Positions 16,983-27,245 are shown, numbered from the stretch's first letter. The stretch is 64,000 bases of DNA from Peribacillus sp. Bi96 (GCF_918698115.1 NZ_CAKKLV010000002.1:186001-250000); one strand, 5' to 3'. Numbers and translations: made by a program. Notes: generated by a model from the sequence alone, not told the origin.

Positions 16983-17540
16983 ATGGCGTTTAAGGCATTG
17001 GAAACGGAAAGGCTGCGTTTAATCGAAATAGGTCATCAGCATACAGAGAGTCTGTTTGAAATTCTCTCTAAAGATGAGGTGACCAAATATGATGGGATAG
17101 AAAGTTTAACGATTGTGGAGGATGCCCGTCGCTTAATCGACTTGTTTAAAAGTGCGTATTTAAATAAACGGGGGATACGGTGGGGAGTTGTTTTGAAAGA
17201 TTCCGAGAAATTCATAGGCACCGTTGGTCTAAATCAATTGAGTCTTACCAACAAACGCGCAGAAATCGGGTATGAAATCCATCCGGATTATTGGAGAAAA
17301 CATTTCACATCCGAAGCGGTCAATGAAGTATTACGTTATTCATTTCAAGAATTGAAATTAAATCGAATGGCTGCTTTAATTTTCAAGGATAATTTGGCAT
17401 CAGCAAACCTATTGAAGAAATTTGGTTTTAAAGAGGAAGGCAGTCTCCGGAGTTATATATTTCTTCGTGACCAATCGCATGATGCCTTGGTATTTTCCTT
17501 GTTATGTGAAGAATATTTGCAGCTGCGTAATTCGGTTTAG
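16983..17540 (+). CDS. GNAT acetyltransferase (RimJ/RimL-like)
   Basis: The 185-residue protein opens with ETERLRLIEI, typical of RimJ/RimL-type GNATs. The acetyl-CoA site region is AEIGYEIHPDYWRKHFTSEAV (about 90-110), then NRMAALIFKDNLASANLLKKFGFKEEG, a conserved late motif. It likely acetylates a protein N terminus or a small amine. It has its own GGGGGGA ribosome site and may be co-transcribed with the upstream flavoprotein. A terminator follows. Substrate unknown. Confidence 0.85.
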   Translation: MAFKALETERLRLIEIGHQHTESLFEILSKDEVTKYDGIESLTIVEDARRLIDLFKSAYLNKRGIRWGVVLKDSEKFIGTVGLNQLSLTNKRAEIGYEIHPDYWRKHFTSEAVNEVLRYSFQELKLNRMAALIFKDNLASANLLKKFGFKEEGSLRSYIFLRDQSHDALVFSLLCEEYLQLRNSV

Positions 17541-17583
17541 TGTCTTAGTCCAATTTTAAATCAAGGTAATAATAGATGATTGG

Positions 17584-17611
17584 AACTGGCCAATAGGGCC
17601 AGTTTTTTTGT
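17584..17611 (+). terminator. intrinsic terminator
   Basis: AACTGGCC, loop AATAG, GGCCAGTT, then TTTTT. Confidence 0.9.
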
Positions 17612-17738
17612 TAAAGAAAATCCCATTCGTGATTGGTCATTTTAATTAAATCAGGGACAAAATGTATTTTCTCCATGTTAAAATTAGAGAGCGATTTCAT
17701 AATCAGTCCGGGTGGACATGAAAAGGAGCATAATCATT

Positions 17739-18168
17739 GTGAAAATCTTATTTCCGGTGCTTGCGGTCCTAGGTGGTATCACCATCGCCGTTCAAGGACA
17801 AATCAATGGTGGTTTAGGGAAAAAAGTTGGGGTCATTGAAGCCTCATTCATTTCGTTTGGAATCGGGACACTCGCTTTATTATTCATTGTTTTGTTTGCA
17901 GGGCAATATTTCATCCATAGCGACTGTGCCCAAATGGCAATTGTTGGGTGGCGTATTGGGAGCGTTTTACGTCATTGTAATAGTCCTGGTCGTACCCCGG
18001 ATTGGAGTGGCGCCTGCAATGGCTGGGGTTATTGTAGGCCAAGTACTGATTGGGGCCGTCATTGACCATTTCGGATTATTGGGAGGGGTGCGCATCCCGT
18101 TGGATGTGAAAAAGGTGGCAGGTATATGTTTACTTTTCGTGTCACTATATTTATTTAATCATAAATGA
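17739..18168 (+). pseudogene. YdcZ/DUF606-type (DMT) transporter, frameshifted
   Basis: Two overlapping frames together encode one small four-helix membrane protein of about 140 residues. The first half (VLAVLGGITIAVQGQINGGL to LFAGQ) is in one frame. The second half (GNISSIATVPKWQLLGG to LFVSLYLFNHK) is in the next frame. The reading shifts near 17900-17915, around GCAGGGCAAT, consistent with loss of one base in the G run. The start is probably GTG 17739, 10 bases after AAAAGGAG. Either this is a recent inactivating mutation or a sequencing error; the otherwise intact sequence fits both. Confidence 0.75.
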
Positions 18169-18428
18169 AGTAATGAAAGGGGCATTATTGTAAATGTATA
18201 GGGCGGTTAGGTAGGGGGTTCTACGCATCGAGATCATGAGAAAATGAACATGAAAGAGAAAGATACTATTTCTATTCCCCTATAGCAATTTACCTTTATA
18301 TGGAATTTATTAATAGATAATTCGTTTTCTATTTTGGCACATGCATTATTCTACCAAAATATATAATTTGAACGAAAACAATTTTCTAGGAATCTGGTCT
18401 TAAAGCAAGAGCTGTCTTATGGAATTTG

Positions 18429-18443
18429 AATATTCAGAAAAAA
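18429..18443 (+). promoter_or_regulatory. CodY-like box upstream of opp
   Basis: AATATTCAGAAAAAA matches the CodY consensus AATTTTCWGAAAATT at 12 of 15 positions. CodY is known to control peptide uptake in bacilli, which fits, but in AT-rich DNA such a match is weak. Confidence 0.3.
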
Positions 18444-18859
18444 TAATCATTTGATGTCGAGCGAATATATATGGATCCTGGGGTATTCATGCGAAAAAAA
18501 ATATAGGAATTAAAAGGTAGATGGGGTTATAACATTCTTTTTACCTATCATCTAGATCGAAATGATTAGCAATTAATTATTATCTTGTGAAAAAGTACTC
18601 ACTGGTTTATTGATTTTTTGATTTATTCGTAATATACTTAAAATTCAACATCTTTAATTCGAGGTATAGTACCCTAGCGAGGTTTGAAAGTGGGTGGTTT
18701 TTAACTAGTAAACTACTGCAATTAGTGTTTTTTAGGAAGAAACGTAGATTTATGCAAACGGTTCGCTAGTTGTTTTAGGTGAATTTCTGCAATGAATGCT
18801 CCTGACTGTCCTCGCTGACATTAAACATGTACTATACGAAGGATTAATAGGTGGTAGAA

Positions 18860-18885
18860 GGATAATTCCTTTAATGGGATTATTC
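18860..18885 (+). promoter_or_regulatory. leader hairpin before oppA
   Basis: GGATAATTCC and GGGATTATTC can pair along all 10 positions with G-U wobbles around the loop TTTAAT, about 17 bases before the ribosome site. It may stabilise or tune the oppA message. Confidence 0.35.
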
Positions 18886-18917
18886 GAATAAAGATTAAAG
18901 ATGAGGGGGAATATTTT

Positions 18918-20552
18918 TTGAAAAAGTCTAAATTTTCAGTGCTTGCTCTTCTTATGGCCATCATGCTTATACTAGCGGCATGCAACGGCGGCTCGAAGGA
19001 AACTTCGAATGAAAAAGAAGGTGGATCAGGCGACTCAGCCAAATCAAAAGTATTAAACGTAAACAACTCGAGTGAACCTGGTTCGCTTCACCCTGCAAAT
19101 GCGCAAGGTACTCATGAATCATGGATCCTTGAACATACGTTTGAAGGTCTGACAAAGAAAACAGAAGAAGGTAAAATCGTACCAGGTGCTGCAGAATCAT
19201 GGGAAATCAGTGATGATGGATTAAAATGGACTTTTAAATTGAAAGATGGTTTGAAATGGTCAAATGGGGATCCGCTTACAGCGAATGATTTTGAATATGC
19301 TTGGAAGTATGCATTGAAACCAGAAACTGCTGCTGATTATGCTTACCAACTTTATTACCTTAAAGGTGGGGAAGCCTACAACAGTAACAAAGGCAAGGAA
19401 GAGGATGTAGGAGTCAAAGCGACAGACGACCTTACATTAGAGGTTACATTGGAGCAGCCTACACCATATTTCCTTGATTTGACTTCCTTCTATACTTTCT
19501 ATCCAATCGATAAAAAGGTACAGGAAGAAAATCCTAAATGGGCATTGGATGCAAAAACTCACGTATCAAACGGTCCATTCAAATTAACGGAGTGGAAACA
19601 TAAAGAAAGCCTGAAAATTGAAAAGAATGAAAATTACTACGATAAAGACAAAATCAAATTGGATGCAGTTAACTTTGCTCTAATTGAAGATGAAAATACA
19701 GCTTGGCAAATGTACCAGAGTGGTGAATTGGACATCGCTTATCCACTTCCAGTGGACGTGCAAGGACAATTGGTTAATTCTGGCGACAAAGAATTCAATA
19801 ACGGCGCAGAACTTGCTGTTTACTATTACAACTTTAATACAAAAGTAAAACCTTTCAACAACGCAAAAGTAAGGAAAGCGCTATCAATGGCTATCGAACG
19901 TGAAAAAATTACGGAAAATGTTGCTCAAGGCGGCCAGAAGCCTGCCTTTGGAGTAGTCCCTCCGGGTATTCCTGATGCAACTGGAGATTTCCAGGAGAAT
20001 ACAGGCAACTTGTTTGAGGAAAATGTTGCTGAAGCTAAGAAATTGTTAAAAGAAGGTCTTGCTGAAGAAGGCATGAAAGAATTACCTGATTTTTCAATTT
20101 TGTATAATACATTGGATTCTCATAAGAAAATTGCTGAAGCCGTTCAAGGTATGTGGCGCGATAACCTGGGTGTTGAAGTGACACTCGAAAATGCTGAATT
20201 CCAAGTTAAGCTAGACCGTGAAAAAGCTGGTGACTTTGAAATTTCCCGTGCAGGATGGGTTGGTGACTATGTAGATCCAATGACCTTCATGCTTTGGGAA
20301 ACGGACGGAGCCTATAATGATGCTGGCTGGTCAAATAAGGAATATGATAGTTTACTAAAAGAAGCAAAATCTACAATGGAACCGAAAGAACGCATGGCTG
20401 CTTTACATAAAGCAGAGAAAGTTATGATTGACGAAATGCCGATCCTTCCGGTTTATTTCTACACAAAACCATATATGGTTAAATCGAATGTTACTGGAGT
20501 TTATGCACCGATAAACGCTTATCCGAACTTTATTTACGCGGATAAAAAATAA
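18918..20552 (+). CDS. oppA: oligopeptide ABC transporter substrate-binding lipoprotein
   Basis: The 544-residue protein begins with a lipoprotein signal ending LILAAC (Cys about residue 22), so it is anchored outside the membrane. The mature part is the family 5 extracellular peptide-binding fold; EPGSLHPA, HTFEGLT, ETAADYAYQL and NNAKVRKALSMAIDR-like segments are characteristic. It captures oligopeptides and delivers them to OppBC. The start is TTG 18918 after GAGGGGGA. It is first of five genes in opp order A-B-C-D-F, and a hairpin after it (20577-20599) probably keeps oppA mRNA more abundant than the rest. Confidence 0.95.
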   Translation: MKKSKFSVLALLMAIMLILAACNGGSKETSNEKEGGSGDSAKSKVLNVNNSSEPGSLHPANAQGTHESWILEHTFEGLTKKTEEGKIVPGAAESWEISDDGLKWTFKLKDGLKWSNGDPLTANDFEYAWKYALKPETAADYAYQLYYLKGGEAYNSNKGKEEDVGVKATDDLTLEVTLEQPTPYFLDLTSFYTFYPIDKKVQEENPKWALDAKTHVSNGPFKLTEWKHKESLKIEKNENYYDKDKIKLDAVNFALIEDENTAWQMYQSGELDIAYPLPVDVQGQLVNSGDKEFNNGAELAVYYYNFNTKVKPFNNAKVRKALSMAIEREKITENVAQGGQKPAFGVVPPGIPDATGDFQENTGNLFEENVAEAKKLLKEGLAEEGMKELPDFSILYNTLDSHKKIAEAVQGMWRDNLGVEVTLENAEFQVKLDREKAGDFEISRAGWVGDYVDPMTFMLWETDGAYNDAGWSNKEYDSLLKEAKSTMEPKERMAALHKAEKVMIDEMPILPVYFYTKPYMVKSNVTGVYAPINAYPNFIYADKK

Positions 20553-20576
20553 CAGAAGGATTAAAGTGAAATGGAA

Positions 20577-20599
20577 GGTATGTCCGATAAGGACATACC
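20577..20599 (+). terminator. intercistronic hairpin between oppA and oppB
   Basis: GGTATGTCC, loop GATAA, GGACATACC, followed by CCATTTTCT. The weak T tract suggests partial termination or a stability hairpin giving excess binding protein. Confidence 0.6.
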
Positions 20600-20683
20600 C
20601 CATTTTCTATTGCGAATTTGAATATTTCATGAATTCATTTCCGTTTTCAACTCCTTAGAAAATCGATGATTGGGGTGATTACC

Positions 20684-21613
20684 ATGTTGAGATATACATT
20701 AAATCGTTTTAAATGGGCGATTATTACTTTGTGGGCGGTTATTACATTAACGTTCATCATAATGCATACGATTCCGGGAAATCCATTTGCGAAAGAGGGG
20801 GCAATGCCTCCAGCTGTTTATGAAAATCTTCAAGTCCACTATGGATTGGACAAGCCTTTGTTGACCCAATATGGGAATTATTTATTGGAAGTCGTTCAAT
20901 TTGATTTTGGCCCATCTTTGAAATCTTCATCCATATCAGTGAATGATTACATTTTGAAGGGTTTTCCAGTGTCCTTGCATTTAGGGGCGCAAGCTTTGGT
21001 GATTGCCATCTTCTTTGGGCTCATCTTGGGTGTAGTGGCTTCGTTGAAACGAAATAAATGGCCTGACTATCTATCAATGGTCATTGCCATAGTAGGGATT
21101 TCCGTTCCAAACTTTATTTTGGCGACTATTTTAATCAATTATTTTGCAATAAAATGGCACATTTTCCCGGTGGCTACATGGGCGACGTGGCAGCATACCA
21201 TTTTACCATCCATTGCCCTGTCAATGATGCCACTTGCTTTCATCGCTAGATTAATGCGGACGAGCATGCTCGAAGTAATGGGGCAGGATTATATATTGAC
21301 AGCAAAGGCAAAAGGATTGAAACGAAGCGGTGTCATAATCAAACATGCGATTCGGAATGCGTTATTGCCGATTATTACGATTCTAGGTATCCTTACGGCT
21401 AATATCGTGACAGGAAGCTTCATTATTGAACGTATTTTTGGTATTCCGGGCATGGGAGATATGTTCGTAAAGGGAATATCCAACCGAGACTACCCGGTCA
21501 TTCTTGGCTCCACAATTGTGTATAGTGCAGTGCTTATCCTATTGATATTCATCGTTGATATAGCCTATACGTTGATTGATCCAAGAATTAAAGTGACGGG
21601 GGAGAAAAAATAA
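20684..21613 (+). CDS. oppB: oligopeptide ABC transporter permease
   Basis: The 309-residue inner membrane protein has about six membrane segments, an N-terminal segment typical of OppB (TLWAVITLTFIIMHTIPG) and the EAA-like loop (AKAKGLKRSGVIIKHAIRNA) that contacts the ATPases. Ribosome site GGGGTGAT before ATG 20684 is better placed than any site before ATG 20666. The TAA overlaps the ATG of oppC in TAATG, so the two are translationally coupled. Confidence 0.92.
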   Translation: MLRYTLNRFKWAIITLWAVITLTFIIMHTIPGNPFAKEGAMPPAVYENLQVHYGLDKPLLTQYGNYLLEVVQFDFGPSLKSSSISVNDYILKGFPVSLHLGAQALVIAIFFGLILGVVASLKRNKWPDYLSMVIAIVGISVPNFILATILINYFAIKWHIFPVATWATWQHTILPSIALSMMPLAFIARLMRTSMLEVMGQDYILTAKAKGLKRSGVIIKHAIRNALLPIITILGILTANIVTGSFIIERIFGIPGMGDMFVKGISNRDYPVILGSTIVYSAVLILLIFIVDIAYTLIDPRIKVTGEKK

Positions 21614-22542
21614 TGGCAGATAAAATGCATTTTACTGAAGATATGTTCCAACCCGCTGAAGGAAACTTTAAGGAAGCTGAAAAAATTGCAAGACCGACAG
21701 TTTCATACTGGTCTGACGTCTGGCGTCGTTTCAAGGAAAATAAACTGGCGATGACTGGTTTCGTCCTGATTATCCTCTTGGTCTTGCTGGCGATCTTTGG
21801 TCCATATATTAACGGATATACTTATTATGGTCAAGATTTCGAGAAAAAGAATCTTAGTCCCAATGCCGAGCATTGGTTTGGTACGGATTCATCAGGAAGG
21901 GATTTATTTACGCGAGCTTGGTATGGTGCGAGGATTTCCTTGTTCATCGGATTGATGGCAGCACTGATAGACTTTTTGATTGGTGTGCTTTATGGCGGGA
22001 TATCAGCCATCCGCGGCGGACGCACCGATAACATGATGATGCGTTTTGCAGAAGTGATCTATGCGATTCCTTACCTATTGATGGTTATCTTGATGATGGT
22101 CGTATTAAAACCTGGTATATTGCCAATTATCATAGCCATGTCGATTACAGGATGGATTCCTATGGCACGACTAGTAAGGGGACAGGTTTTGCAGCTAAAA
22201 GAGAATGAATACATTCATGCAGCAACCATCTCTGGTGCTAATACGAGCTGGACTCTTAGAAAACACATGATTCCAAATACAATGGGACCGATCCTTGTCA
22301 ATTTAACGTTGACTGTACCTACGGCGATTTTTGCCGAAGCTACATTAAGCTTTTTGGGACTTGGAGTTCCAGCTCCTCAGGCAAGTTGGGGAACCTTGAC
22401 AAGTGATGCCCTGGGAAGTATTTTGGTAGGGAATTTCTACCAACTTTTAATCCCGGCAATATTGATCTCCTTAACCATGTTCGCGTTCAATGTAGCTGGT
22501 GATGGACTGCAGGATGCCCTGGATCCAAAACTACGGAAATAA
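21613..22542 (+). CDS. oppC: oligopeptide ABC transporter permease
   Basis: The 309-residue protein has an N-terminal cytosolic tail of about 45 residues, then about six membrane segments. Seen are GTDSSGRDLFTRAWYGARIS, typical of OppC/DppC N-terminal regions, and the coupling loop AATISGANTSWTLRKHMIPN. It pairs with OppB to form the peptide channel. The start ATG overlaps the oppB stop. Confidence 0.92.
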   Translation: MADKMHFTEDMFQPAEGNFKEAEKIARPTVSYWSDVWRRFKENKLAMTGFVLIILLVLLAIFGPYINGYTYYGQDFEKKNLSPNAEHWFGTDSSGRDLFTRAWYGARISLFIGLMAALIDFLIGVLYGGISAIRGGRTDNMMMRFAEVIYAIPYLLMVILMMVVLKPGILPIIIAMSITGWIPMARLVRGQVLQLKENEYIHAATISGANTSWTLRKHMIPNTMGPILVNLTLTVPTAIFAEATLSFLGLGVPAPQASWGTLTSDALGSILVGNFYQLLIPAILISLTMFAFNVAGDGLQDALDPKLRK

Positions 22543-22588
22543 ATGAGTCCTAACATAAAGAATTGATATTACTAGAATAGGAGGGACG

Positions 22589-23605
22589 ATGATGGAGAAC
22601 CTATTAGAAGTGAATGATTTACACATCACCTTCCATACGTATGCAGGAAAAGTGCAGGCTGTGCGCGGTGTGAACTTTGAAGTGAAAAAAGGGGAAGCCG
22701 TCGCCATTGTTGGGGAGTCCGGATGCGGCAAAAGTGTTACTGCGAAATCTATCATGAGATTATTGGAAACACCTCCAGCAGAGTATGGAAAAGGGTCAAT
22801 AAATTTTGGCGGTAAAGACCTTATTAAAATGAGTGAAAAGGAAATGCAGAAGATCCGGGGAAATGAAATCAGCATGATTTTCCAGGATCCGATGACTTCG
22901 CTCAATCCAACGACAAAAATTGGCAGCCAAATTATGGAGGGTATCCTAAAGCATAGTAATAATATCTCCCGAAAAGATGCATATGAACGAGCGTTGGAAA
23001 CCCTTAAACTAGTAGGGATTCCTCAGCCTGAAAAAAGGATGCAGCAATATCCACATGAGTTTTCAGGCGGTATGCGCCAGCGGGCGATGATAGCGATGGC
23101 CCTAGCCTGTGAACCGAAATTATTAATTGCCGATGAACCTACAACGGCATTGGATGTAACGATACAAGCGCAAATTTTAGAACTGATGAAAGATATTCAA
23201 CGTAGAATGGATACTTCCATCATTCTAATCACTCATGATTTAGGTGTAGTTGCGGAAACTTGCGAACGTGTAGTCGTTATGTATGCAGGTAAGGTTGTGG
23301 AAACCGGTACAGTAGAAGCAATATTTTCAAACCCGCAGCATCCATATACAAGAGGGCTGCTTAAAACGGTGCCAAGGCTGGATATGGAAAAAACGGCTCC
23401 ATTGGTACCCATTATCGGATCACCACCGGATTTGTTGGATCCCCCTAAAGGCTGCCCATTTTATCCAAGATGTGAATCAGCGATGAAAGTGTGTAAAGAT
23501 CATGATCCCGAACTTGAGGTAGTGGAAGATGGACAGACAGCTGCATGCTGGCTTCACCATCCAATGGCAAAGGCAGTACTGGCACAAGCACAGACTAATG
23601 TTTAA
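22589..23605 (+). CDS. oppD: oligopeptide ABC transporter ATPase
   Basis: The 338-residue ATPase has Walker A GESGCGKS (about 45-52), the signature SGGMRQR, Walker [13 protein letters not shown] and the switch His in LITHDLG. The C-terminal oligopeptide-type extension ends with the Cys-rich CPFYPRC found in OppD/DppD proteins. It powers transport together with OppF. Start after AGGAGGGACG; the next ATG is one codon later and cannot be excluded. Confidence 0.92.
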   Translation: MMENLLEVNDLHITFHTYAGKVQAVRGVNFEVKKGEAVAIVGESGCGKSVTAKSIMRLLETPPAEYGKGSINFGGKDLIKMSEKEMQKIRGNEISMIFQDPMTSLNPTTKIGSQIMEGILKHSNNISRKDAYERALETLKLVGIPQPEKRMQQYPHEFSGGMRQRAMIAMALACEPKLLIADEPTTALDVTIQAQILELMKDIQRRMDTSIILITHDLGVVAETCERVVVMYAGKVVETGTVEAIFSNPQHPYTRGLLKTVPRLDMEKTAPLVPIIGSPPDLLDPPKGCPFYPRCESAMKVCKDHDPELEVVEDGQTAACWLHHPMAKAVLAQAQTNV

Positions 23606-23618
23606 AGGAGGAGAGACA

Positions 23619-24611
23619 ATGGTTTCACTAAAAAATAAGTCAGTAACAGAAAAGGCAGTCAACGAAAATTCTCCTCTTGTTGAAATAAAGAACCTGAAGA
23701 AATATTTTCCCATTGGTTCTCAGTCACTAAAAGCGGTTGATGGTTTGGATCTCAAAATCTACCCAGGGGAAACGGTTGGTCTAGTTGGGGAAAGTGGATG
23801 TGGTAAATCGACTGCAGGGCGTACTATCACCCGCCTGTATGAACCGACGGAAGGAGAAGTTCTTTTTCAGGGGAAAAATATTTATGATTACAAACCGGGG
23901 GAAATGTCACAAATCCGCCGTGAAATTCAAATGATTTTCCAAGATCCGTACGCATCCTTGAATCCAAGGATGAAGGTCGAGGAATTGATTGGGGAACCAC
24001 TTGCCATTCATGGGATATCTAAGGGTAAAGAGCGAAAAAAACGGGTGGAAGACCTGTTAAAGCTGGTTGGTTTAAGTCCGGAACATATCACTCGTTTTCC
24101 ACATGAATTCAGTGGTGGCCAACGCCAGCGTATTGGAATTGCAAGGGCATTGGCATTAAATCCTAAATTCATCGTTTGTGATGAACCGATTTCTGCACTT
24201 GATGTATCGATTCAAGCTCAGGTAGTTAATTTATTAAAAGAGCTACAAAAAGAAATGGGCTTGACTTATTTATTCATTGCCCATGATTTATCGATGGTCA
24301 AGTATATTTCAGATCGTATTTTAGTCATGTACCTTGGGAGAATGATGGAACTTTCGGATAGTGATTCTTTAACGAAGGATCCGCTTCATCCATACACACA
24401 AGCCTTGCTCTCTGCAGTTCCGATTCCAGATCCCACTATTAAACGGGAAAGAATCGTACTAAAAGGAGATGTACCAAGTCCGATCAATCCGCCGAGTGGT
24501 TGTGTATTTCGAACTAGGTGCCCTAAAGCGATGGAGATATGCTCAAGTGCTGTACCAGAATGGAAAGAACAAAAACCTGGACATTTCGTTGCTTGTCATT
24601 TATATTGGTAA
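23619..24611 (+). CDS. oppF: oligopeptide ABC transporter ATPase
   Basis: The 330-residue partner ATPase of OppD has Walker A GESGCGKS, signature SGGQRQR, Walker [12 protein letters not shown] and switch His (FIAHDLS), with the C-terminal [10 protein letters not shown]-type motif. The frame is open upstream to 23529 inside oppD, but AAAGGAGGAGAG directly precedes ATG 23619, 13 bases after the oppD stop. Last gene of the operon; a terminator follows. Confidence 0.92.
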   Translation: MVSLKNKSVTEKAVNENSPLVEIKNLKKYFPIGSQSLKAVDGLDLKIYPGETVGLVGESGCGKSTAGRTITRLYEPTEGEVLFQGKNIYDYKPGEMSQIRREIQMIFQDPYASLNPRMKVEELIGEPLAIHGISKGKERKKRVEDLLKLVGLSPEHITRFPHEFSGGQRQRIGIARALALNPKFIVCDEPISALDVSIQAQVVNLLKELQKEMGLTYLFIAHDLSMVKYISDRILVMYLGRMMELSDSDSLTKDPLHPYTQALLSAVPIPDPTIKRERIVLKGDVPSPINPPSGCVFRTRCPKAMEICSSAVPEWKEQKPGHFVACHLYW

Positions 24612-24619
24612 ACAAAAAA

Positions 24620-24652
24620 ACCAGTTGCATATTGCGGCTGGTCTTTTTTTTA
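24620..24652 (+). terminator. terminator of the opp operon
   Basis: ACCAGTTGC pairs with GCGGCTGGT through two G-U pairs, followed by CTTTTTTTT. Confidence 0.85.
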
Positions 24653-24822
24653 CATCTAACATCGCTTTAAATATAAGGGATAATCTTGCAAACGAAAAAT
24701 TTTTATCAGCTTATTAAAATAATAGCTAGGAATATGAAAATAAAACATATAAAATGTAATTATATGTAAAAATAGAAAATTTGTAAAGTGTGTTCAATTT
24801 GTGAGAGAAGGAGGGACTGAAA

Positions 24823-25677
24823 TTGTATTCCACGATAACTAGTGAAGTCGTTAATCATGTCATGATTGTTACTCTTAATCGTCCAGAGAGAATGAATGCT
24901 TTCAATGAAAAGATGTGTCATGAATTAATTCAAGCTTTTGATGAAGCGGATGAAAATGATGACGTACGTGCTGTTATATTAACTGGCGCCGGAGATGCTT
25001 ATTGTGCAGGAATGGATTTGGAGAAAGGCGCAGAAACATTTATGGATCACACTCCTTTGGTTGAATACCGCGATGGAGGTGGGATTTTATCATTAAGGAT
25101 TTTTGAGATGAAGAAACCCATGATAGCGGCGATTAATGGAGCGGCAGTTGGAATTGGAATAACCATGACTTTACCAATGGATATTAGAATTGCTTCAACT
25201 GATGCAAAAATGGGTTTTGTATTTGCGAGGCGAGGAATTACAATGGAGGCCTGCAGCGGTTGGTTCTTACCTAGACTTGTCGGGATGGGTAAAGCTTCCG
25301 AATGGATTTTTACTGGTAGAATGATCACGGCCAGCGAGGCGTATGAGGGCAGGCTGGTAAACAAGATTGTCGAGCCGGAAGAATTGATGACAGTGGCAAT
25401 GGAAATCGCATCAGAAATTGCAGAAAATACATCTTCCGTCTCAGTGACGTTATCCCGGCAGCTAATGTGGACCATGCTAGGTGCTAACCATCCAGTTGAA
25501 TCTCATAAAATTGAATCGAAAATGATTCATTGGACAGGAAAACAAGCGGATGCACAAGAAGGGATCGATGCTTTCTTGGAAAAAAGGAAAGCTGATTTTA
25601 AAATGAAAAGCAGCTCGGATATGCCTCCGTTTTACCCATGGGGCACGGATCGAACCTATGAAGTCGATAAGAAATAA
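24823..25677 (+). CDS. enoyl-CoA hydratase/isomerase family protein (crotonase)
   Basis: The 284-residue protein has the crotonase oxyanion-hole regions AGDAYCAGMDL (about 57-67) and INGAAVGIGITMTLPMDIRIA (about 105-125), and the segment GMGKASEWIFTGRMITASEA. Glu or Asp residues near FARRGITMEACSGWFLPRL may be catalytic. It acts on an acyl-CoA thioester in the cytosol, either in fatty acid or amino acid breakdown. The start is TTG 24823, seven bases after AAGGAGGG. It stands alone, so no pathway can be assigned from context. Confidence 0.85.
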   Translation: MYSTITSEVVNHVMIVTLNRPERMNAFNEKMCHELIQAFDEADENDDVRAVILTGAGDAYCAGMDLEKGAETFMDHTPLVEYRDGGGILSLRIFEMKKPMIAAINGAAVGIGITMTLPMDIRIASTDAKMGFVFARRGITMEACSGWFLPRLVGMGKASEWIFTGRMITASEAYEGRLVNKIVEPEELMTVAMEIASEIAENTSSVSVTLSRQLMWTMLGANHPVESHKIESKMIHWTGKQADAQEGIDAFLEKRKADFKMKSSSDMPPFYPWGTDRTYEVDKK

Positions 25678-25801
25678 ATGATTGATGCATTTAGGAAATC
25701 GGTATGGAAGTGCATGATAATTTTTACTTTTCGGATAAATTAGGGTTTCCATTCTTAGTGTGTTATACTGTGTTTACCATTTACTAAACTTGTTTCATGT
25801 T

Positions 25802-25829
25802 CCCTATTCCTTGTGAATGGGGTTTTTTT
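25802..25829 (+). terminator. intrinsic terminator downstream of the crotonase gene
   Basis: CCCTATTC, loop CTTGT, GAATGGGG (one G-U), then TTTTTTT. It lies 125 bases after the stop codon. Confidence 0.75.
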
Positions 25830-25852
25830 ATTTGGAATTATTTAATTTTAAA

Positions 25853-25885
25853 AACAAAAAAACAGACCCTACAAGTAGAGTCTGT
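25853..25885 (-). terminator. terminator of the cold-shock gene
   Basis: On the minus strand AACAGACTC pairs with GGGTCTGTT, followed by TTTTT. Confidence 0.8.
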
Positions 25886-25903
25886 TATATATTGTATTTA
25901 AAA

Positions 25904-26104
25904 TTACGCTTTTTGAACGTTTGTAGCTTGAGGTCCACGTTGACCTTGCTCAACTTCAAAAGTAACTTCTTGACCTTCGTCTAATGATTTGAATCCTTCG
26001 CTTTGGATAGCTGAGAAATGTACGAATACATCGTCTCCGTTTTCGCGTTCGATGAAGCCAAATCCTTTTTCTGCGTTAAACCATTTTACTTTACCTTGTT
26101 CCAT
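25904..26104 (-). CDS. CspA-family cold-shock protein
   Basis: The 66-residue protein is a complete cold-shock domain with RNP1 KGFGFIE (about 14-20) and RNP2 VFVHF (about 27-31). It binds single-stranded RNA or DNA and acts as an RNA chaperone. It is very close to CspB/CspD of B. subtilis; which paralogue cannot be decided. The minus-strand leader of over 100 bases upstream of AGGAGGCAACAAC is typical of csp mRNAs, which are controlled through their 5' UTR. Confidence 0.95.
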   Translation of the reverse strand: MEQGKVKWFNAEKGFGFIERENGDDVFVHFSAIQSEGFKSLDEGQEVTFEVEQGQRGPQATNVQKA

Positions 26105-26288
26105 TGTTGTTGCCTCCTAGTGTGAATCCACACATTGTGTTACTACCCTTGCTCAATCATTAGACGAAAAGTGTTTCACTTATCAATCTTCCCGAACAAA
26201 AATAATTCTTATTAAATATAACAGATAATGTCGGATTCTGCAAGTAATCAAAGCAGAATATTTATTGTGAACCTGAGAAGAAAAGGTG

Positions 26289-27245
26289 TTAATAGCCTTT
26301 TTTGTAATCAAGTAAATTTATTGAAGGGTTTTTACTGTCCAGATAGTCCTTTAAATTCGGAATGAAAATATCCTGAATCAGCCGTTGGTCGTAAAACTCC
26401 GTATTTCCGGATGTATGTGGCGTGATGATGACATTGTTCATTTCCCATAACGGACTTTTCTCCGGAAGTGGCTCCATTTCAAACACATCCAGTCCAGCTC
26501 CTGCAATTTGATTGTCCTTAAGTGCATGGACCAATTCATTTTCGACAACGAGATTTCCTCTGCCTATATTAATGAAAAAAGCGGAAGGCTTCATTAGCTG
26601 GAATTCGGTTTTGCCGAACATACCCTGTGTTTCTGGGGTCAAGGGTAAAGTCACGACAATATAGTCGCACCTTGGAAGGAGAGTGTTCAATTGTTCCTGT
26701 GTGAACATCTCGTCAACAAATTCTTCAGATTTCCCAGAATGACGCATTCCCAAAACAGACATACCAAAAGCTTTAGCAATCTTAGCCGTTTCCTTTCCGA
26801 TTTTTCCAACTCCGATGATTCCGATGGTTTTCTCATGAATTTCCTGCTTCATATTCGCATGATGCCAAGTCTTTTCCTGCTGTTGCTTAATATATGTATC
26901 TATTTTTCTAGTTAAGGAAAGCATTAGTGCAAAAATGGTTTCTGAAATGGGATAGGCGTGAACGCCATTTGCCGTTGTAATACGCACCTTCCTTTGTTTT
27001 AACGTTTCCAGAGGTAGAGCATTAACTCCAGCACTCCATGTCTGGATCCATTTCACTTCACTTGTGTGAATGGGCGCAGACATGGACGATTTCCAGCCAG
27101 CGATCACTTCTGCATCAATTATATGATCCTTCCATATTTCCGGTGATCTTCCAGTGATAACAGTCCAGTCAGGGATCATTTCTTTAACTTTCTGTAATAA
27201 AGGTTCATTCAAATTTTGGCTGATTACCAGTTTTCTATTTGACAT
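26289..27245 (-). CDS. D-isomer-specific 2-hydroxyacid dehydrogenase
   Basis: The 318-residue protein has the NAD-binding motif IIGVGKIGKETAKIAKAFGM (about 141-160) and the catalytic triad regions NIGRGNLV (Arg), GLDVFEMEPLP (Glu) and ITPHTSG (His). It reduces a 2-keto acid or oxidises a D-2-hydroxy acid. The family includes glyoxylate/hydroxypyruvate reductases and phosphoglycerate dehydrogenase-like enzymes; there is no ACT domain, so it is not a full-length SerA. ATG 27245 follows AAGGAGG by 6 bases; the upstream ATG 27251 abuts that site. Confidence 0.88.
   Translation of the reverse strand: MSNRKLVISQNLNEPLLQKVKEMIPDWTVITGRSPEIWKDHIIDAEVIAGWKSSMSAPIHTSEVKWIQTWSAGVNALPLETLKQRKVRITTANGVHAYPISETIFALMLSLTRKIDTYIKQQQEKTWHHANMKQEIHEKTIGIIGVGKIGKETAKIAKAFGMSVLGMRHSGKSEEFVDEMFTQEQLNTLLPRCDYIVVTLPLTPETQGMFGKTEFQLMKPSAFFINIGRGNLVVENELVHALKDNQIAGAGLDVFEMEPLPEKSPLWEMNNVIITPHTSGNTEFYDQRLIQDIFIPNLKDYLDSKNPSINLLDYKKGY

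Larger units (their letters stand above)
18169..18917. other. long upstream region of the opp operon, no gene seen
   Basis: About 750 bases of AT-rich sequence contain no supported coding region. It holds a CodY-like box at 18429-18443 and a leader hairpin at 18860-18885, listed separately. Its length suggests a complex promoter region for the peptide transporter. Confidence 0.5.
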
